From positions 1 through 61,868 of the forward strand of contig DNUZ01000008.1 of NCBI GenBank assembly GCA_003507655.1: a stretch of DNA of 61,868 nt, read 5' to 3'. A program made the position numbers and the translations under genes. The notes under the pieces are model-generated. The model was not told the origin of the DNA. It was given only the letters and a program-made list of their open reading frames with translations, and did no database searches. Source of the DNA: Lachnospiraceae bacterium. GTDB lineage: Bacteria > Bacillota > Clostridia > Lachnospirales > Lachnospiraceae. Shown piece after piece: positions 44,207 through 53,646 of the stretch (within the stretch, counting starts at the first letter, position 1; each line of letters starts with the position of its first letter).

Positions 44207-44314
44207 CACTTAGCGAATGCAAGCCGTAAGGCGCGGCATGAGGTTAGTGCGAGGGCGTTCCGTGAGATTAGCGAGACCGAGCCGAAGGCGAAAGTCGAGG
44301 TTAGCGAACGGAAC
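44207..44314. repeat. intergenic palindromic repeat element, copy 1
   Basis: Two related hairpin units: A (44207-44250) with GCACTTAGC...GTTAGTGC arms around GCCGTAAGGC, and B (44257-44314) with GTTCCG...CGGAAC outer arms, GATTAGCGA, GAGCCGAAGGC and GGTTAGCGA. A second copy of the A-B pair follows rpsH. It fills the rpsN-rpsH gap, with no open frame. Confidence 0.75.
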
Positions 44315-44371
44315 ATCCTTGTGAAACACAGTTATCGAAGCTTAAACAGAATAACAGGAGGAAACACAATC

Positions 44372-44773
44372 ATGACAATGAGTGATCCAATTGCAGATAT
44401 GCTTACAAGAATCCGTAATGCAAATACTGCGAAACATGATACAGTAGATGTTCCATCTTCCAAAATGAAATTAGCGATTGCAGATATTCTTGTAAAAGAG
44501 GGATATATTGCTTCATATGAAATCGTAGATGATGGTGCATTTAAGAACATCCATATGACATTAAAATATGGTGCAGACAAGAATGAAAAAATCATCACTG
44601 GTATTAAGAGAATTTCCAAACCGGGTCTTCGTGTATACGCAGGCAAGGATGAGATCCCGAGAGTACTTGGTGGCTTAGGAATTGCAATCCTTTCCACAAA
44701 CCAGGGTGTTATCACAGACAAAGAAGCCAGAAAACTTCAGGTTGGTGGCGAAGTATTAGCATTTGTTTGGTAG
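44372..44773 (+). CDS. rpsH: 30S ribosomal protein S8
   Basis: The 133-residue 16S rRNA-binding protein starts [18 protein letters not shown] and ends with [25 protein letters not shown] 44372 follows AGGAGG; the longer frame from 44321 begins in the repeat region. In E. coli S8 autoregulates the spc operon. It is flanked by two palindromic repeat elements. Confidence 0.97.
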   Translation: MTMSDPIADMLTRIRNANTAKHDTVDVPSSKMKLAIADILVKEGYIASYEIVDDGAFKNIHMTLKYGADKNEKIITGIKRISKPGLRVYAGKDEIPRVLGGLGIAILSTNQGVITDKEARKLQVGGEVLAFVW

Positions 44774-44781
44774 GCATTGAA

Positions 44782-44892
44782 CACTTAGCGAATGCAAGCC
44801 GTAAGGCGCAGCATGAGGTTAGTGAGAAAGCCCTTCCCGAGACTTAGCGGTGGCGAGCCGTAGGCGAAGACAGCGTGTTAGTCGAGCGGAAG
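44782..44892. repeat. intergenic palindromic repeat element, copy 2
   Basis: Unit A2 (44782-44824) is nearly identical to unit A of copy 1: CACTTAGCGAATGCAAGCC is shared and only one base changes in the GGCGCGG/GGCGCAG region. Unit B2 (44833-44892) has CTTCC...GGAAG arms with ACTTAGCGG, GAGCCGTAGGC and TGTTAGTCG. It fills the rpsH-rplF gap with a further small hairpin at 44932-44950. Confidence 0.75.
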
Positions 44893-44980
44893 AGTGGAAC
44901 TGCCATAAAGTAAAGATATAGTATTAGCAACCTGTCCATTCATCAGGACAGATTCAAACAAAATTTTAGGAGGTACGGGC

Positions 44981-45520
44981 ATGTCACGTATAGGAAGAAT
45001 GCCAATCGCAGTACCGGCAGGCGTAACTGTTGATATTGCAGAAAATAATCATGTGACTGTAAAAGGTCCAAAGGGAACTCTTGAGAGAACACTCCCTACA
45101 GAAATGGAAATCAAAAAGGAAGGCGACGAGATCATCGTTACCAGACCAAATGATTTAAAGAAAATGAAATCCTTACATGGTCTGACAAGAACTCTGATCA
45201 ACAACATGGTAATCGGTGTAACAGACGGATATACCAAAGAGTTAGAGGTAAACGGAGTAGGTTACAGAGCTCAGAAGTCAGGCAAAGTATTGACATTGCA
45301 TTTAGGATATTCCCATCCGGTAGAAATGGAAGATCCGGAAGGTTTAGAGTCCAAAGTAGATGGTAACAAGATTGTCATCTCAGGTATTGATAAAGAAAAA
45401 GTTGGCCAATATGCGGCAGAAATCAGAGACAAGAGAAGACCTGAGCCATATAAGGGCAAAGGAATCAAGTATGCTGATGAAGTAATCAGACGTAAAGTTG
45501 GTAAGACTGGTAAGAAATAA
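44981..45520 (+). CDS. rplF: 50S ribosomal protein L6
   Basis: The 179-residue protein near the factor-binding site starts [15 protein letters not shown] and ends with [28 protein letters not shown], a standard L6 signature. AGGAGGT precedes the ATG. It follows the second repeat element. Confidence 0.98.
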   Translation: MSRIGRMPIAVPAGVTVDIAENNHVTVKGPKGTLERTLPTEMEIKKEGDEIIVTRPNDLKKMKSLHGLTRTLINNMVIGVTDGYTKELEVNGVGYRAQKSGKVLTLHLGYSHPVEMEDPEGLESKVDGNKIVISGIDKEKVGQYAAEIRDKRRPEPYKGKGIKYADEVIRRKVGKTGKK

Positions 45521-45538
45521 TTAAAGGAGTGACGGAAA

Positions 45539-45907
45539 ATGGTTAATAAAAAATCTAGAGCATTAGTTCGTGAGAAAAAACACAGAAGAATGCGTAATCA
45601 CCTTTCTGGAACAGCCGAGAGACCTCGTTTAGCTGTATTCAGAAGTAATAATCATATGTATGCTCAAATTATTGACGATACAGTTGGAAATACTCTGGTT
45701 GCAGCTTCCACACTTGACAAAGATGTAAAAGCTGAATTAGAAAAGACCAATAACGTTGATGCAGCAGCATATCTTGGAACAGTAGTTGCAAAGAAAGCAT
45801 TGGATAAAGGTATTGAGACAGTTATCTTTGATAGAGGCGGTTTCATATATGCAGGAAAAGTTCAGGCTTTAGCAGACGCAGCTAGAGAAGCTGGATTGAA
45901 ATTTTAA
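45539..45907 (+). CDS. rplR: 50S ribosomal protein L18
   Basis: The 122-residue 5S rRNA-binding protein shows [30 protein letters not shown] and [26 protein letters not shown]. It follows rplF by 18 nt. Confidence 0.98.
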   Translation: MVNKKSRALVREKKHRRMRNHLSGTAERPRLAVFRSNNHMYAQIIDDTVGNTLVAASTLDKDVKAELEKTNNVDAAAYLGTVVAKKALDKGIETVIFDRGGFIYAGKVQALADAAREAGLKF

Positions 45908-45921
45908 GGAGGAAACGATAC

Positions 45922-46431
45922 ATGAAACGTGAGATCATTGATGCTAGTCAGTTTGAGTTAACCGAAAAAGTGGTATCAATTAAACGTGTAACAAAAGTTG
46001 TTAAAGGTGGACGTAACTTCCGTTTTACAGCTTTAGTTGTTGTCGGTGACGGCAATGGACATGTAGGTGCCGGTTTAGGTAAAGCAGCTGAAATTCCTGA
46101 AGCAATCCGCAAAGGAAAAGAAGATGCAATGAAAAAACTCATCACTGTAAAATTAGATGAGAACAACAGTATTACACATGATATTACCGGAAAGCACACA
46201 GGAGCTTCCGTGTTACTGAAAAAGGCTCCGGAAGGTACCGGTGTAATCGCTGGTGGTCCTGCGCGTAACGTATGTGAGTTAGCAGGAATCAAGAACATCC
46301 GTACAAAATCACTGGGATCTAACAACAAGCAGAACGTTGTACTTGCTACGATCAATGCTTTAAGTCAGTTAAAATCCCCGGAAGAAGTTGCAAGACTTCG
46401 CGGAAAATCTGTAGAAGAGATTCTCGGTTAG
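45922..46431 (+). CDS. rpsE: 30S ribosomal protein S5
   Basis: The 169-residue protein of the decoding and mRNA entry region has [39 protein letters not shown] and [26 protein letters not shown] precedes the ATG. Confidence 0.98.
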   Translation: MKREIIDASQFELTEKVVSIKRVTKVVKGGRNFRFTALVVVGDGNGHVGAGLGKAAEIPEAIRKGKEDAMKKLITVKLDENNSITHDITGKHTGASVLLKKAPEGTGVIAGGPARNVCELAGIKNIRTKSLGSNNKQNVVLATINALSQLKSPEEVARLRGKSVEEILG

Positions 46432-46444
46432 GAGGGTGTAAAAA

Positions 46445-46627
46445 ATGGCAGATAAATTAAAAATCACACTTGTGAAATCAACCATTGGTGCCGTTCCAAA
46501 AAACAAAAAGACGGTAGAAGCTTTAGGATTGAGAAAAATCGGACAGTCTAAAGAATTCCCAAACAATAAAGCTACCCAGGGTATGATTCAGAATGTTAGA
46601 CATTTAATCAAAGTAGAGGAAATCTAA
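46445..46627 (+). CDS. rpmD: 50S ribosomal protein L30
   Basis: The 60-residue protein has the short L30 fold LKITLVKSTIGAVPKNKKTVEALGL and ends with RHLIKVEE. AGGAGGGT precedes the ATG. Confidence 0.96.
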   Translation: MADKLKITLVKSTIGAVPKNKKTVEALGLRKIGQSKEFPNNKATQGMIQNVRHLIKVEEI

Positions 46628-46651
46628 AAATAACAGATAGGAGGTGTCACA

Positions 46652-47092
46652 ATGGACTTATCAAACTTAAGCCCTGCAGCAGGTTCAAAGCACAGCGATA
46701 ATTTCAGAAGAGGACGTGGACACGGTTCAGGAAATGGTAAGACAGCCGGAAAAGGACATAAAGGTCAGAAAGCACGTTCAGGAGCTCCAAGACCGGGCTT
46801 TGAAGGTGGCCAGATGCCATTATACAGAAGATTACCAAAGAGAGGATTTAAGAACAGAAACAGCAAAGAGATCGTAGCTGTAAATATCTCTGTATTGGAA
46901 AACTTCGACAATGATGCAGTTGTTTCAGTAGATACTTTAATTGAAAAAGGAATTGTTAAGAATCCAAGAGATGGAGTAAAGATTCTTGGAAACGGAGAAT
47001 TGACTAAGAAGCTTACAGTTCAGGCAAATGCATTCAGCGCAAGCGCAAAAGAAAAAATTGAGGCTCTTGGTGGAAAAGCAGAGGTGATCTAA
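46652..47092 (+). CDS. rplO: 50S ribosomal protein L15
   Basis: The 146-residue protein has [12 protein letters not shown] and the Gly/Lys-rich [24 protein letters not shown], then [18 protein letters not shown]. The stop overlaps the secY start by one base. Confidence 0.98.
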   Translation: MDLSNLSPAAGSKHSDNFRRGRGHGSGNGKTAGKGHKGQKARSGAPRPGFEGGQMPLYRRLPKRGFKNRNSKEIVAVNISVLENFDNDAVVSVDTLIEKGIVKNPRDGVKILGNGELTKKLTVQANAFSASAKEKIEALGGKAEVI

Positions 47093-48408
47093 TGTTAGAA
47101 ACACTTCGCAATGCTTTTAAGATTGAGGATATTCGGAAACGTATAGGTTATACGTTTCTGATGCTCATAGTAATCCGAATCGGTTCTCAGTTACCGATTC
47201 CATGTGTAAACAGTGAGGTATTTGCGAACTGGTTTGCAAATCAGGGAGGCGATGCATTCAGCTTCCTTGATGCAATCACAGGTGGTTCTTTCTATCAGAT
47301 GTCTGTGTTTGCATTAAACATTACGCCGTATATTACATCTTCTATTATCATTCAGCTTTTGACGATCGCGATTCCAAAGCTGGAAGAACTTCAGAAAGAT
47401 GGAGAAGAGGGAAGAAAGAAGATTACAAAGATAACCCGTTACTTAAGTGTGATCCTTGCATTAGTAGAAGCGATCGCAATGGCAATTGGTTTCGGAAGAA
47501 GCGGATATCTGGATAAATTCAATGTGATCAATGTATTATTAGTAGTTACGACGTTAACAGCAGGATCTACCATTCTGATGTGGATCGGTGAGAGAATTAC
47601 AGAGAGAGGCGTAGGAAATGGTATTTCCATCGTACTTACCATCAATATTATCTCCCGTATCCCGGCTGATCTGACAGCACTGTTTGATCAGTTTATCAAA
47701 GGTAAGACCATTGCAAAAGGAGTACTTGCAGCAGCCATTATTGCAGCGATCATCTTAGTGACGGTTGTATTCGTAGTAATCCTTCAGGATGCAGTACGCA
47801 AGATTCCGGTACAGTATTCCAAAAAAATTCAGGGAAGAAAACAGGTAGGCGGTCAGTCAACATACATTCCGCTGAAGGTTAACACAGCCGGCGTAATCCC
47901 GGTTATCTTTGCACAGTCCCTGATGCAGTTCCCGGTTGTCATTGCAACGATTGCAAGAAAGAACAACGGAGACGGCGTTGGAAGCAAAATATTAAAAGGA
48001 TTATCACAGTCAAACTGGTGTAATCCGGATGAACCGATTTACAGTATTGGATTGGTTGTATATATTATATTGCTGATTCTGTTTGCATATTTTTATACAT
48101 CCATTACATTCAATCCATTGGAAATCGCAAACAATATGAAAAAAGCAGGTGGTTTTATACCGGGAATCCGTCCGGGAAAACCAACCAGCGATTACTTATC
48201 AAAGATTTCAAACCATATCATCTTCATTGGTGCCATTGGTTTGACCATTGTAGCGATCATCCCAATTTTCTTTAATGGAATATTTGGAGCGAGTGTAAGT
48301 TTCGGTGGAACATCCATCATCATTATCGTAGGTGTTGTAATAGAGACCTTAAAGCAGATCGAATCTCAGATGAGAGTTCGTAATTATAAAGGCTTTTTAA
48401 ACGATTAA
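47092..48408 (+). CDS. secY: protein translocase subunit SecY
   Basis: The 438-residue channel protein has ten predicted membrane helices. Conserved elements include the start of helix 2 with GGSFYQMSVFALNITPYITSSIIIQLL and the cytosolic loops PVQYSKKIQGRK and FIPGIRPGKPT. It forms the Sec pore with SecE and SecG. Its gene is translationally coupled to rplO. Confidence 0.98.
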   Translation: MLETLRNAFKIEDIRKRIGYTFLMLIVIRIGSQLPIPCVNSEVFANWFANQGGDAFSFLDAITGGSFYQMSVFALNITPYITSSIIIQLLTIAIPKLEELQKDGEEGRKKITKITRYLSVILALVEAIAMAIGFGRSGYLDKFNVINVLLVVTTLTAGSTILMWIGERITERGVGNGISIVLTINIISRIPADLTALFDQFIKGKTIAKGVLAAAIIAAIILVTVVFVVILQDAVRKIPVQYSKKIQGRKQVGGQSTYIPLKVNTAGVIPVIFAQSLMQFPVVIATIARKNNGDGVGSKILKGLSQSNWCNPDEPIYSIGLVVYIILLILFAYFYTSITFNPLEIANNMKKAGGFIPGIRPGKPTSDYLSKISNHIIFIGAIGLTIVAIIPIFFNGIFGASVSFGGTSIIIIVGVVIETLKQIESQMRVRNYKGFLND

Positions 48409-48590
48409 TTTAATAAAGAAACCTAGGGAGATACAGGCATAGCCGTATCTCCAAAGGTGTTTATAGGAGAAATTACAATTATACATTGAATGAAAATGGT
48501 GTACTTATAATTGGAGAAAAGAATATTACCGAAAAGGAATATTACATAGAAAAGTAAAAAAATAATTTAGAACAAAAAGGAGGATTTTCT
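48409..48590 (+). promoter_or_regulatory. secY-adk spacer with a hairpin
   Basis: The 182-nt gap contains a perfect stem GGAGATAC/GTATCTCC (48427-48452), without a T run. A 23-codon frame from TTG 48486 to 48557 (ending EKEYYIEK) reads like protein but has no good start. No clear promoter. Confidence 0.35.
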
Positions 48591-49235
48591 ATGAAGATTA
48601 TTATGTTAGGTGCTCCTGGAGCAGGAAAAGGAACTCATGCAAAGAAAATTTCTGAGAAATATGGAATCCCACATATCTCAACAGGTGATATTTTCCGTGC
48701 AAACATCAAAGAAGGAACAGAGTTAGGCAAAAAAGCAAAAGAGTACATGGATCAGGGATTATTAGTACCGGATGAGCTGACCTGCGATTTAGTAATGGAT
48801 CGTATCCAGCAGGATGACTGCAAGAACGGATTCGTATTAGACGGATTCCCACGCACCATTCCACAGGCAGAAGCATTAGATGCAGCCCTGACAAAGATCA
48901 ACGAAAAGATGGATTATGCATTAGACATCGAGTTAGCAGATGAAAAAATCGTTGAGAGAATGTCCGGAAGACGCGTATGCGTAAAATGCGGTACACCATA
49001 CCACATCGTAAACATCCCACCGAAAAAAGAGGGAATCTGCGACAGCTGTGGTGGAGAATTACAGTTCAGAGCAGACGATCAGCCAGAGACCGTATTAAAA
49101 CGTCTTGGTGTTTACCATGAGCAGACACAGCCATTGATCGAGTACTATGCAAAACAGGGCATCTTAAAAGAGATCGACGGAACACTTTCAGTAGAAGACG
49201 GATTTGCTTCCATCGTAGCTATTCTGGGAGAATAA
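48591..49235 (+). CDS. adk: adenylate kinase
   Basis: The 214-residue enzyme interconverts ATP, ADP and AMP. The P-loop [13 protein letters not shown] is at 7-19, followed by STGDIFR and [13 protein letters not shown]. The LID domain carries a zinc site CVKCG...CDSCGG, usual in Gram-positive adenylate kinases. AAGGAGG precedes the ATG. It lies in the spc operon next to map. Confidence 0.98.
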   Translation: MKIIMLGAPGAGKGTHAKKISEKYGIPHISTGDIFRANIKEGTELGKKAKEYMDQGLLVPDELTCDLVMDRIQQDDCKNGFVLDGFPRTIPQAEALDAALTKINEKMDYALDIELADEKIVERMSGRRVCVKCGTPYHIVNIPPKKEGICDSCGGELQFRADDQPETVLKRLGVYHEQTQPLIEYYAKQGILKEIDGTLSVEDGFASIVAILGE

Positions 49236-49238
49236 AGT

Positions 49239-50012
49239 ATGTCAGTTACCATTAAATCTGCGAGAGAAATCGAACTTATGAGAGCCGCCGGAAAAATCTT
49301 AGCCAAGGTTCATCAGAACCTTGGTGAGGCACTCAGACCGGGAATGTCTACCTATGAAATAGACCGTCTTGGTGAAGAAATGATACGAAGCTACGGATGT
49401 ATTCCGTCCTTTAAAGACTATCAGGGATATCCGGCAAGTGTCTGCGTATCCGTTAATGAAGAAGTAGTACATGGTATTCCAAATAAGAAACACCACATTC
49501 AGGAAGGCGACATCGTCAGCCTTGACATCGGTGTCATCTACAAAGGATATCATTCGGATGCGGCACGCACACACGGAGTAGGTGAGATTTCAAAAAATGC
49601 GGCATTATTAATAGAAAGAACAAGACAGAGTTTTTTTGAAGGCATTAAATATGCAAAAGCCGGGAATCATTTACATGAGATATCAGCAGCCATAGGCGAT
49701 TATGCAGAGAGCTTTGGCTATGGTGTCGTAACGGATTTGGTCGGACACGGCATAGGAACGCACTTACATGAAGAACCGGAAATTCCGAATTTCAGACAGG
49801 TCCGCAGAGGAATTAAACTGCGGCAGGGGATGACACTGGCAATCGAGCCGATGATCAATGAGGGACGGCCGGATGTGGAGTGGTTAGGAGATGACTGGAC
49901 AGTAGTAACAGAGGACTCATCCCTATCCGCACATTATGAGAACACAATTCTGATCACAGATGGAGAACCGGAGATTCTGACACTTACAGACAAAGAACTT
50001 GAGAGCATGTAG
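49239..50012 (+). CDS. map: methionine aminopeptidase type I
   Basis: The 257-residue enzyme removes the initiator methionine. VSLDIGVIYKGYHSDAART holds the two metal-binding Asp residues, VGHGIGTHLHEEPEIPNF the His, and GMTLAIEPMI the Glu ligands. It starts 3 nt after adk, whose last codons supply the GGAG site. Confidence 0.97.
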   Translation: MSVTIKSAREIELMRAAGKILAKVHQNLGEALRPGMSTYEIDRLGEEMIRSYGCIPSFKDYQGYPASVCVSVNEEVVHGIPNKKHHIQEGDIVSLDIGVIYKGYHSDAARTHGVGEISKNAALLIERTRQSFFEGIKYAKAGNHLHEISAAIGDYAESFGYGVVTDLVGHGIGTHLHEEPEIPNFRQVRRGIKLRQGMTLAIEPMINEGRPDVEWLGDDWTVVTEDSSLSAHYENTILITDGEPEILTLTDKELESM

Positions 50013-50026
50013 GGAGAGGAAGACTG

Positions 50027-50317
50027 ATGAACATCCAGTTTGCAAAATCAAAAGCAGGGCATGATAAAAATCAGCTTTACTTCATATTAAAAGAAGAAGA
50101 GGAATTTGTGTATCTTGTCAATGGAACAACAAGACCGTTAGATAAGCCAAAGAAAAAGCGAAAAAAGCATGTGCAGGTCATACACCGGATACCGGCAGAA
50201 CTGTGCAGCATTTTAGAGGCAGGCATCACAAATGAGTCAGTGAAACGGTCCATGAAATTATACAGTGCAGGTTTTAGGCAGGAAACATCCGCCGGAACCG
50301 GAGAAAATCAGGAATAG
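50027..50317 (+). CDS. KOW domain RNA-binding protein of the spc operon
   Basis: The 96-residue basic protein ([48 protein letters not shown]) resembles the L14e/KOW family found between map and infA in many Clostridia. The fold should bind RNA, and a ribosome-associated role is likely but undefined. GGAGAGG precedes the ATG. Confidence 0.8.
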   Translation: MNIQFAKSKAGHDKNQLYFILKEEEEFVYLVNGTTRPLDKPKKKRKKHVQVIHRIPAELCSILEAGITNESVKRSMKLYSAGFRQETSAGTGENQE

Positions 50318-50351
50318 GAATCAAGGGATTCATATAAGAGGAGGAAATAAA

Positions 50352-50570
50352 ATGTCAAAAGCAGATGTAATTGAAGTAGAAGGAACTGTTGTAGAAAAAC
50401 TTCCAAACGCAATGTTTCAGGTAGAATTAGAGAATGGCCACCAGATACTGGCACATATCAGCGGAAAGCTCCGTATGAACTTTATCCGTATCTTACCTGG
50501 AGACAAGGTAACCATAGAGATGTCTCCATATGATCTGACCAAGGGCAGAATTATCTGGAGAGATAAATAA
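50352..50570 (+). CDS. infA: translation initiation factor IF-1
   Basis: The 72-residue OB-fold factor binds the A site of the 30S subunit. [24 protein letters not shown] and [33 protein letters not shown] (shown in part) match the family. ATG 50352 follows GAGGAGG; the longer frame from 50265 overlaps the KOW gene. Confidence 0.97.
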   Translation: MSKADVIEVEGTVVEKLPNAMFQVELENGHQILAHISGKLRMNFIRILPGDKVTIEMSPYDLTKGRIIWRDK

Positions 50571-50585
50571 GACATAAAAAACATA

Positions 50586-50614
50586 TTGATTTTTAAAAGC
50601 GTCCGTGCTATAAT
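50586..50614 (+). promoter_or_regulatory. promoter before rpmJ, nested in a hairpin
   Basis: TTGATT (50586-50591), 17 nt, TATAAT (50609-50614). The -10 lies in the loop of the inverted repeat AAAAGCGTCCG (50595-50605)/CGGACGCTTTT (50621-50631). The start would fall at or near the right arm. Confidence 0.7.
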
Positions 50615-50631
50615 GTTAGTCGGACGCTTTT
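50595..50631 (+). terminator. terminator-like hairpin between infA and rpmJ
   Basis: Perfect 11-bp stem AAAAGCGTCCG/CGGACGCTTTT with a 15-nt loop and a short T run in the right arm. It would affect transcripts from upstream, while the nested promoter restarts transcription for the alpha part of the cluster. Confidence 0.6.
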
Positions 50632-50741
50632 GAAATATGCCCTACCACTATGCCCAAAACCAAGGAAAATCAAGGGTTCGGGGGATTGCGTGGGGTGCTT
50701 AAGACGGTCAATGACCGAAAGATAAGAAAGGAGAATTTGCT

Positions 50742-50855
50742 GTGAAAGTAAGATCATCCGTAAAGCCAATTTGCGAAAAATGCAAAGTGATCAAAAGAAA
50801 AGGAAGCATCAGAGTAATCTGTGAGAATCCGAAACACAAACAGAGACAAGGTTAA
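50742..50855 (+). CDS. rpmJ: 50S ribosomal protein L36, zinc type
   Basis: The 37-residue protein is too short for usual gene tracks. It reads (V/M)[20 protein letters not shown] then [13 protein letters not shown], with zinc ligands CEKC, C and H. It starts at GTG 50742 behind AAAGGAG. It lies between infA and rpsM as in most Firmicutes. Confidence 0.96.
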   Translation: MKVRSSVKPICEKCKVIKRKGSIRVICENPKHKQRQG

Positions 50856-51078
50856 TTGTAGCTATTATGTGCGGCTGTAGCGTGACATCCTCAAACTCAC
50901 GCTATTCATAATAAAACCAGGTGTATGCTTTAATACCGAGAGGCATATATCATTTTCATGCCAGAGGGCAGTAACCAGAGGAGCAGGTGTATGCACACAT
51001 TTCAGGGCGGAAAACCGCAGCTGCATGGGTTTGTTCCGAAATAGAAAAAACAGATAGGAATAATGGAGGTTAACACAC
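50856..51078 (+). promoter_or_regulatory. structured spacer before rpsM
   Basis: This 223-nt gap has a perfect hairpin TAGCGTGA (50878-50885)/TCACGCTA (50897-50904), and a repeated CAGGTGTATGC at about 50920 and 50984. No reading frame or promoter is evident. It could be a leader controlling the rpsM-rpsK-rpsD-rpoA-rplQ group; in other bacteria S4 controls this group. Confidence 0.4.
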
Positions 51079-51447
51079 ATGGCTCGTATTGCAGGTGTAG
51101 ATTTACCAAGAGAAAAACGTGTTGAGATTGGTTTGACTTATATTTATGGAATCGGAAGAGTAAGCTCTAACCGTATTCTTGAGGCAGCAAACGTAAATCC
51201 GGATACGCGTGTCAGAGATTTAACTGACGAAGAAGTAAAGAGAATCAGTGCAGTCATCGATGAGACTCAGACTGTAGAAGGTGATCTCAGAAGAGAGATC
51301 GCACTCAATATCAAGAGATTACAGGAGATTGGATGCTATCGTGGTATCCGTCATAGAAAAGGACTTCCTGTTCGTGGTCAGAAGACAAAGACAAACGCAA
51401 GAACAAGAAAAGGTCCTAAGAGAACAGTTGCAAACAAGAAGAAATAA
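51079..51447 (+). CDS. rpsM: 30S ribosomal protein S13
   Basis: The 122-residue 30S head protein shows [26 protein letters not shown] and a C-terminal [32 protein letters not shown] precedes the ATG. Confidence 0.98.
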   Translation: MARIAGVDLPREKRVEIGLTYIYGIGRVSSNRILEAANVNPDTRVRDLTDEEVKRISAVIDETQTVEGDLRREIALNIKRLQEIGCYRGIRHRKGLPVRGQKTKTNARTRKGPKRTVANKKK

Positions 51448-51487
51448 GCAACATAACGAATCATAAAGAAAGTAGGTTAGTTTAGAT

Positions 51488-51883
51488 ATGGCTAAAAAAG
51501 TTACAAAAAAAGTGACAAAAAAGCGTGTAAAGAAAAACGTTGAACGCGGACAGGCACATATTCAGTCATCTTTCAATAACACAATCGTAACAATTACAGA
51601 TGCTGAAGGAAATGCTTTATCATGGGCAAGTGCCGGTGGTCTTGGATTTAGAGGTTCAAGGAAATCTACTCCTTATGCTGCTCAGATGGCGGCAGAGACT
51701 GCAACAAAAGCAGCTCTTGTACACGGATTAAAGACAGTAGATGTTATGGTAAAGGGACCGGGTTCAGGTAGAGAAGCAGCAATCCGTGCGCTTCAGGCAT
51801 GTGGACTCGAAGTATTAAGCATCAAGGACGTAACCCCTGTACCACACAACGGTTGTCGCCCGCCAAAACGCAGAAGAGTTTAA
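51488..51883 (+). CDS. rpsK: 30S ribosomal protein S11
   Basis: The 131-residue platform protein near the E site has [27 protein letters not shown] and ends with [18 protein letters not shown], both characteristic. It follows rpsM by 40 nt. Confidence 0.98.
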   Translation: MAKKVTKKVTKKRVKKNVERGQAHIQSSFNNTIVTITDAEGNALSWASAGGLGFRGSRKSTPYAAQMAAETATKAALVHGLKTVDVMVKGPGSGREAAIRALQACGLEVLSIKDVTPVPHNGCRPPKRRRV

Positions 51884-51901
51884 TTAGGAGGTAAGTCTAA
51901 G

Positions 51902-52495
51902 ATGGCAGTAAATAGAACACCAGTCTTAAAGAGATGCAGATCTTTAGGTTTGGATCCGGTTTATTTAGGATATGATAAGAAATCAAAAAGAGAATTAAAA
52001 AGAGCAAACAAGAAGATGTCTGAGTACGGTCTTCAGTTAAGAGAAAAACAGAAAGCAAAATTCATCTACGGTGTATTAGAAAAACCTTTCCGTAATTACT
52101 ACAAAAAAGCTGATAGAATGAAAGGTCAGACAGGTACAAATCTGATGGTTATTCTTGAAAGCAGATTAGACAACGTAGTATTCAGATCCGGTTTTGCAAG
52201 AACAAGAAGAGAAGCAAGACAGATCGTAGACCATAAGCATGTTTTAGTAAACGGCAAGCAGGTAAACATTCCTTCTTACTTAGTAAAAGCAGGCGATGTT
52301 GTTGAAATCAAAGAAAAATGCAAAGGAATGCAGAGATACAAAGATATCTTAGAGGTTACAGGCGGAAGATTAATTCCTGAGTGGTTAGACGTAAATCAGG
52401 AAGGCTTACAGGCAACTGTAAAAGAGTTACCATCCAGAGAAGCAATTGACGTACCTGTAGACGAGATGCTCATTGTCGAGTTATATTCTAAATAA
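51902..52495 (+). CDS. rpsD: 30S ribosomal protein S4
   Basis: The 197-residue assembly protein has the S4 RNA-binding domain ([31 protein letters not shown]). The N-terminal zinc cysteines of some S4 proteins are absent, so it is the zinc-free form. Unlike in Bacillus subtilis, rpsD lies within the alpha operon. AGGAGGT precedes the ATG. Confidence 0.97.
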   Translation: MAVNRTPVLKRCRSLGLDPVYLGYDKKSKRELKRANKKMSEYGLQLREKQKAKFIYGVLEKPFRNYYKKADRMKGQTGTNLMVILESRLDNVVFRSGFARTRREARQIVDHKHVLVNGKQVNIPSYLVKAGDVVEIKEKCKGMQRYKDILEVTGGRLIPEWLDVNQEGLQATVKELPSREAIDVPVDEMLIVELYSK

Positions 52496-52534
52496 TATGT
52501 AAAGCAATGATACCCGAAAAGGAGGGACTTTGTA

Positions 52535-53494
52535 GTGTTTGAGTTTGAAAGACCCAAAATTGATATCGCTGAGATTTCAGAAGATAAAAAATACGGCAGA
52601 TTTGTCGTAGAACCTCTCGAGAGAGGGTATGGTACAACACTTGGAAACTCTCTGAGAAGAATTATGCTTTCTTCTTTACCAGGTGCAGCAGTAAGTCAGG
52701 TTAAGATTGATGGTGTGTTACACGAATTTTCTTCCATTCCGGGAGTAAAAGAAGATGTGACAGAGATTATCATGAACATCAAAAATCTTGCCATTCGAGA
52801 TAACAGCACATCTAACGAGGCGAAAGTTGCTTACATTGAATTTGAAGGCGAAGGCGTAGTAACCGCAGCAGACATTCATGTGGACGGAGATGTTCAGATC
52901 ATGAATCCTGAACTTGTGATCGCACACTTAAATGGCGGCCCGGACTGCAGACTGTATATGGAATTAACCATTACAAAGGGCAGAGGTTATGTCAGTGCCG
53001 ATAAGAATAAGAGTGAAGATGTACCGATTGGTGTCATCGCAGTGGATTCCATCTACACACCGGTAGAGCGTGTAAACCTTACCGTTGCCAATACTCGTGT
53101 TGGTCAGATCACCGATTACGACAAATTGACATTAGATGTATATACCAATGGTGCTATTGAGCCGGATGAGGCAGTCAGCCTGGCAGCAAAAGTATTAAGC
53201 GAGCATTTGAATTTATTTATCGACCTTTCAGAAAATGCTAAAACAGCAGAAGTAATGGTAGAAAAAGAGGATGATGAAAAGGGCAAAGTTCTTGAGATGA
53301 ACATTGACGAATTAGAGTTATCCGTTCGTTCCTACAACTGTCTGAAACGTGCAGGAATCAACACGGTAGAAGAGTTGACCAACCGCACACCGGAAGATAT
53401 GATGAAAGTTCGTAACTTAGGACGCAAGTCTTTAGAAGAAGTATTAGCAAAATTAAAAGAATTAGGTTTACAGTTAAATCAGGGAGAAGAGTAA
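52535..53494 (+). CDS. rpoA: RNA polymerase alpha subunit
   Basis: The 319-residue subunit has the dimerisation domain ([24 protein letters not shown]) and the C-terminal DNA-binding domain ([24 protein letters not shown]) that contacts UP elements and activators. Translation begins at GTG behind AAAGGAGG. Confidence 0.98.
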   Translation: MFEFERPKIDIAEISEDKKYGRFVVEPLERGYGTTLGNSLRRIMLSSLPGAAVSQVKIDGVLHEFSSIPGVKEDVTEIIMNIKNLAIRDNSTSNEAKVAYIEFEGEGVVTAADIHVDGDVQIMNPELVIAHLNGGPDCRLYMELTITKGRGYVSADKNKSEDVPIGVIAVDSIYTPVERVNLTVANTRVGQITDYDKLTLDVYTNGAIEPDEAVSLAAKVLSEHLNLFIDLSENAKTAEVMVEKEDDEKGKVLEMNIDELELSVRSYNCLKRAGINTVEELTNRTPEDMMKVRNLGRKSLEEVLAKLKELGLQLNQGEE

Positions 53495-53646
53495 TCCATC
53501 CCGGTAAACCATAACGCACATATGGAAGACCGAGCCGGTAAGACCATTCAGGCACGGCAAGGGATATCCATGAGTGGCAGTCAATGACATTCGGTAAGTA
53601 AGACCAAAGAGCGTGGCCGGATGTTCCACAAATGGAGGATAAGCAA

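Noticed and set aside
48486..48557. 23-codon frame in the secY-adk spacer
   Set aside because: It looks protein-like (ENGVLIIGEKNITEKEYYIEK in part) but begins at TTG without a ribosome site; kept only as a note in the spacer entry.
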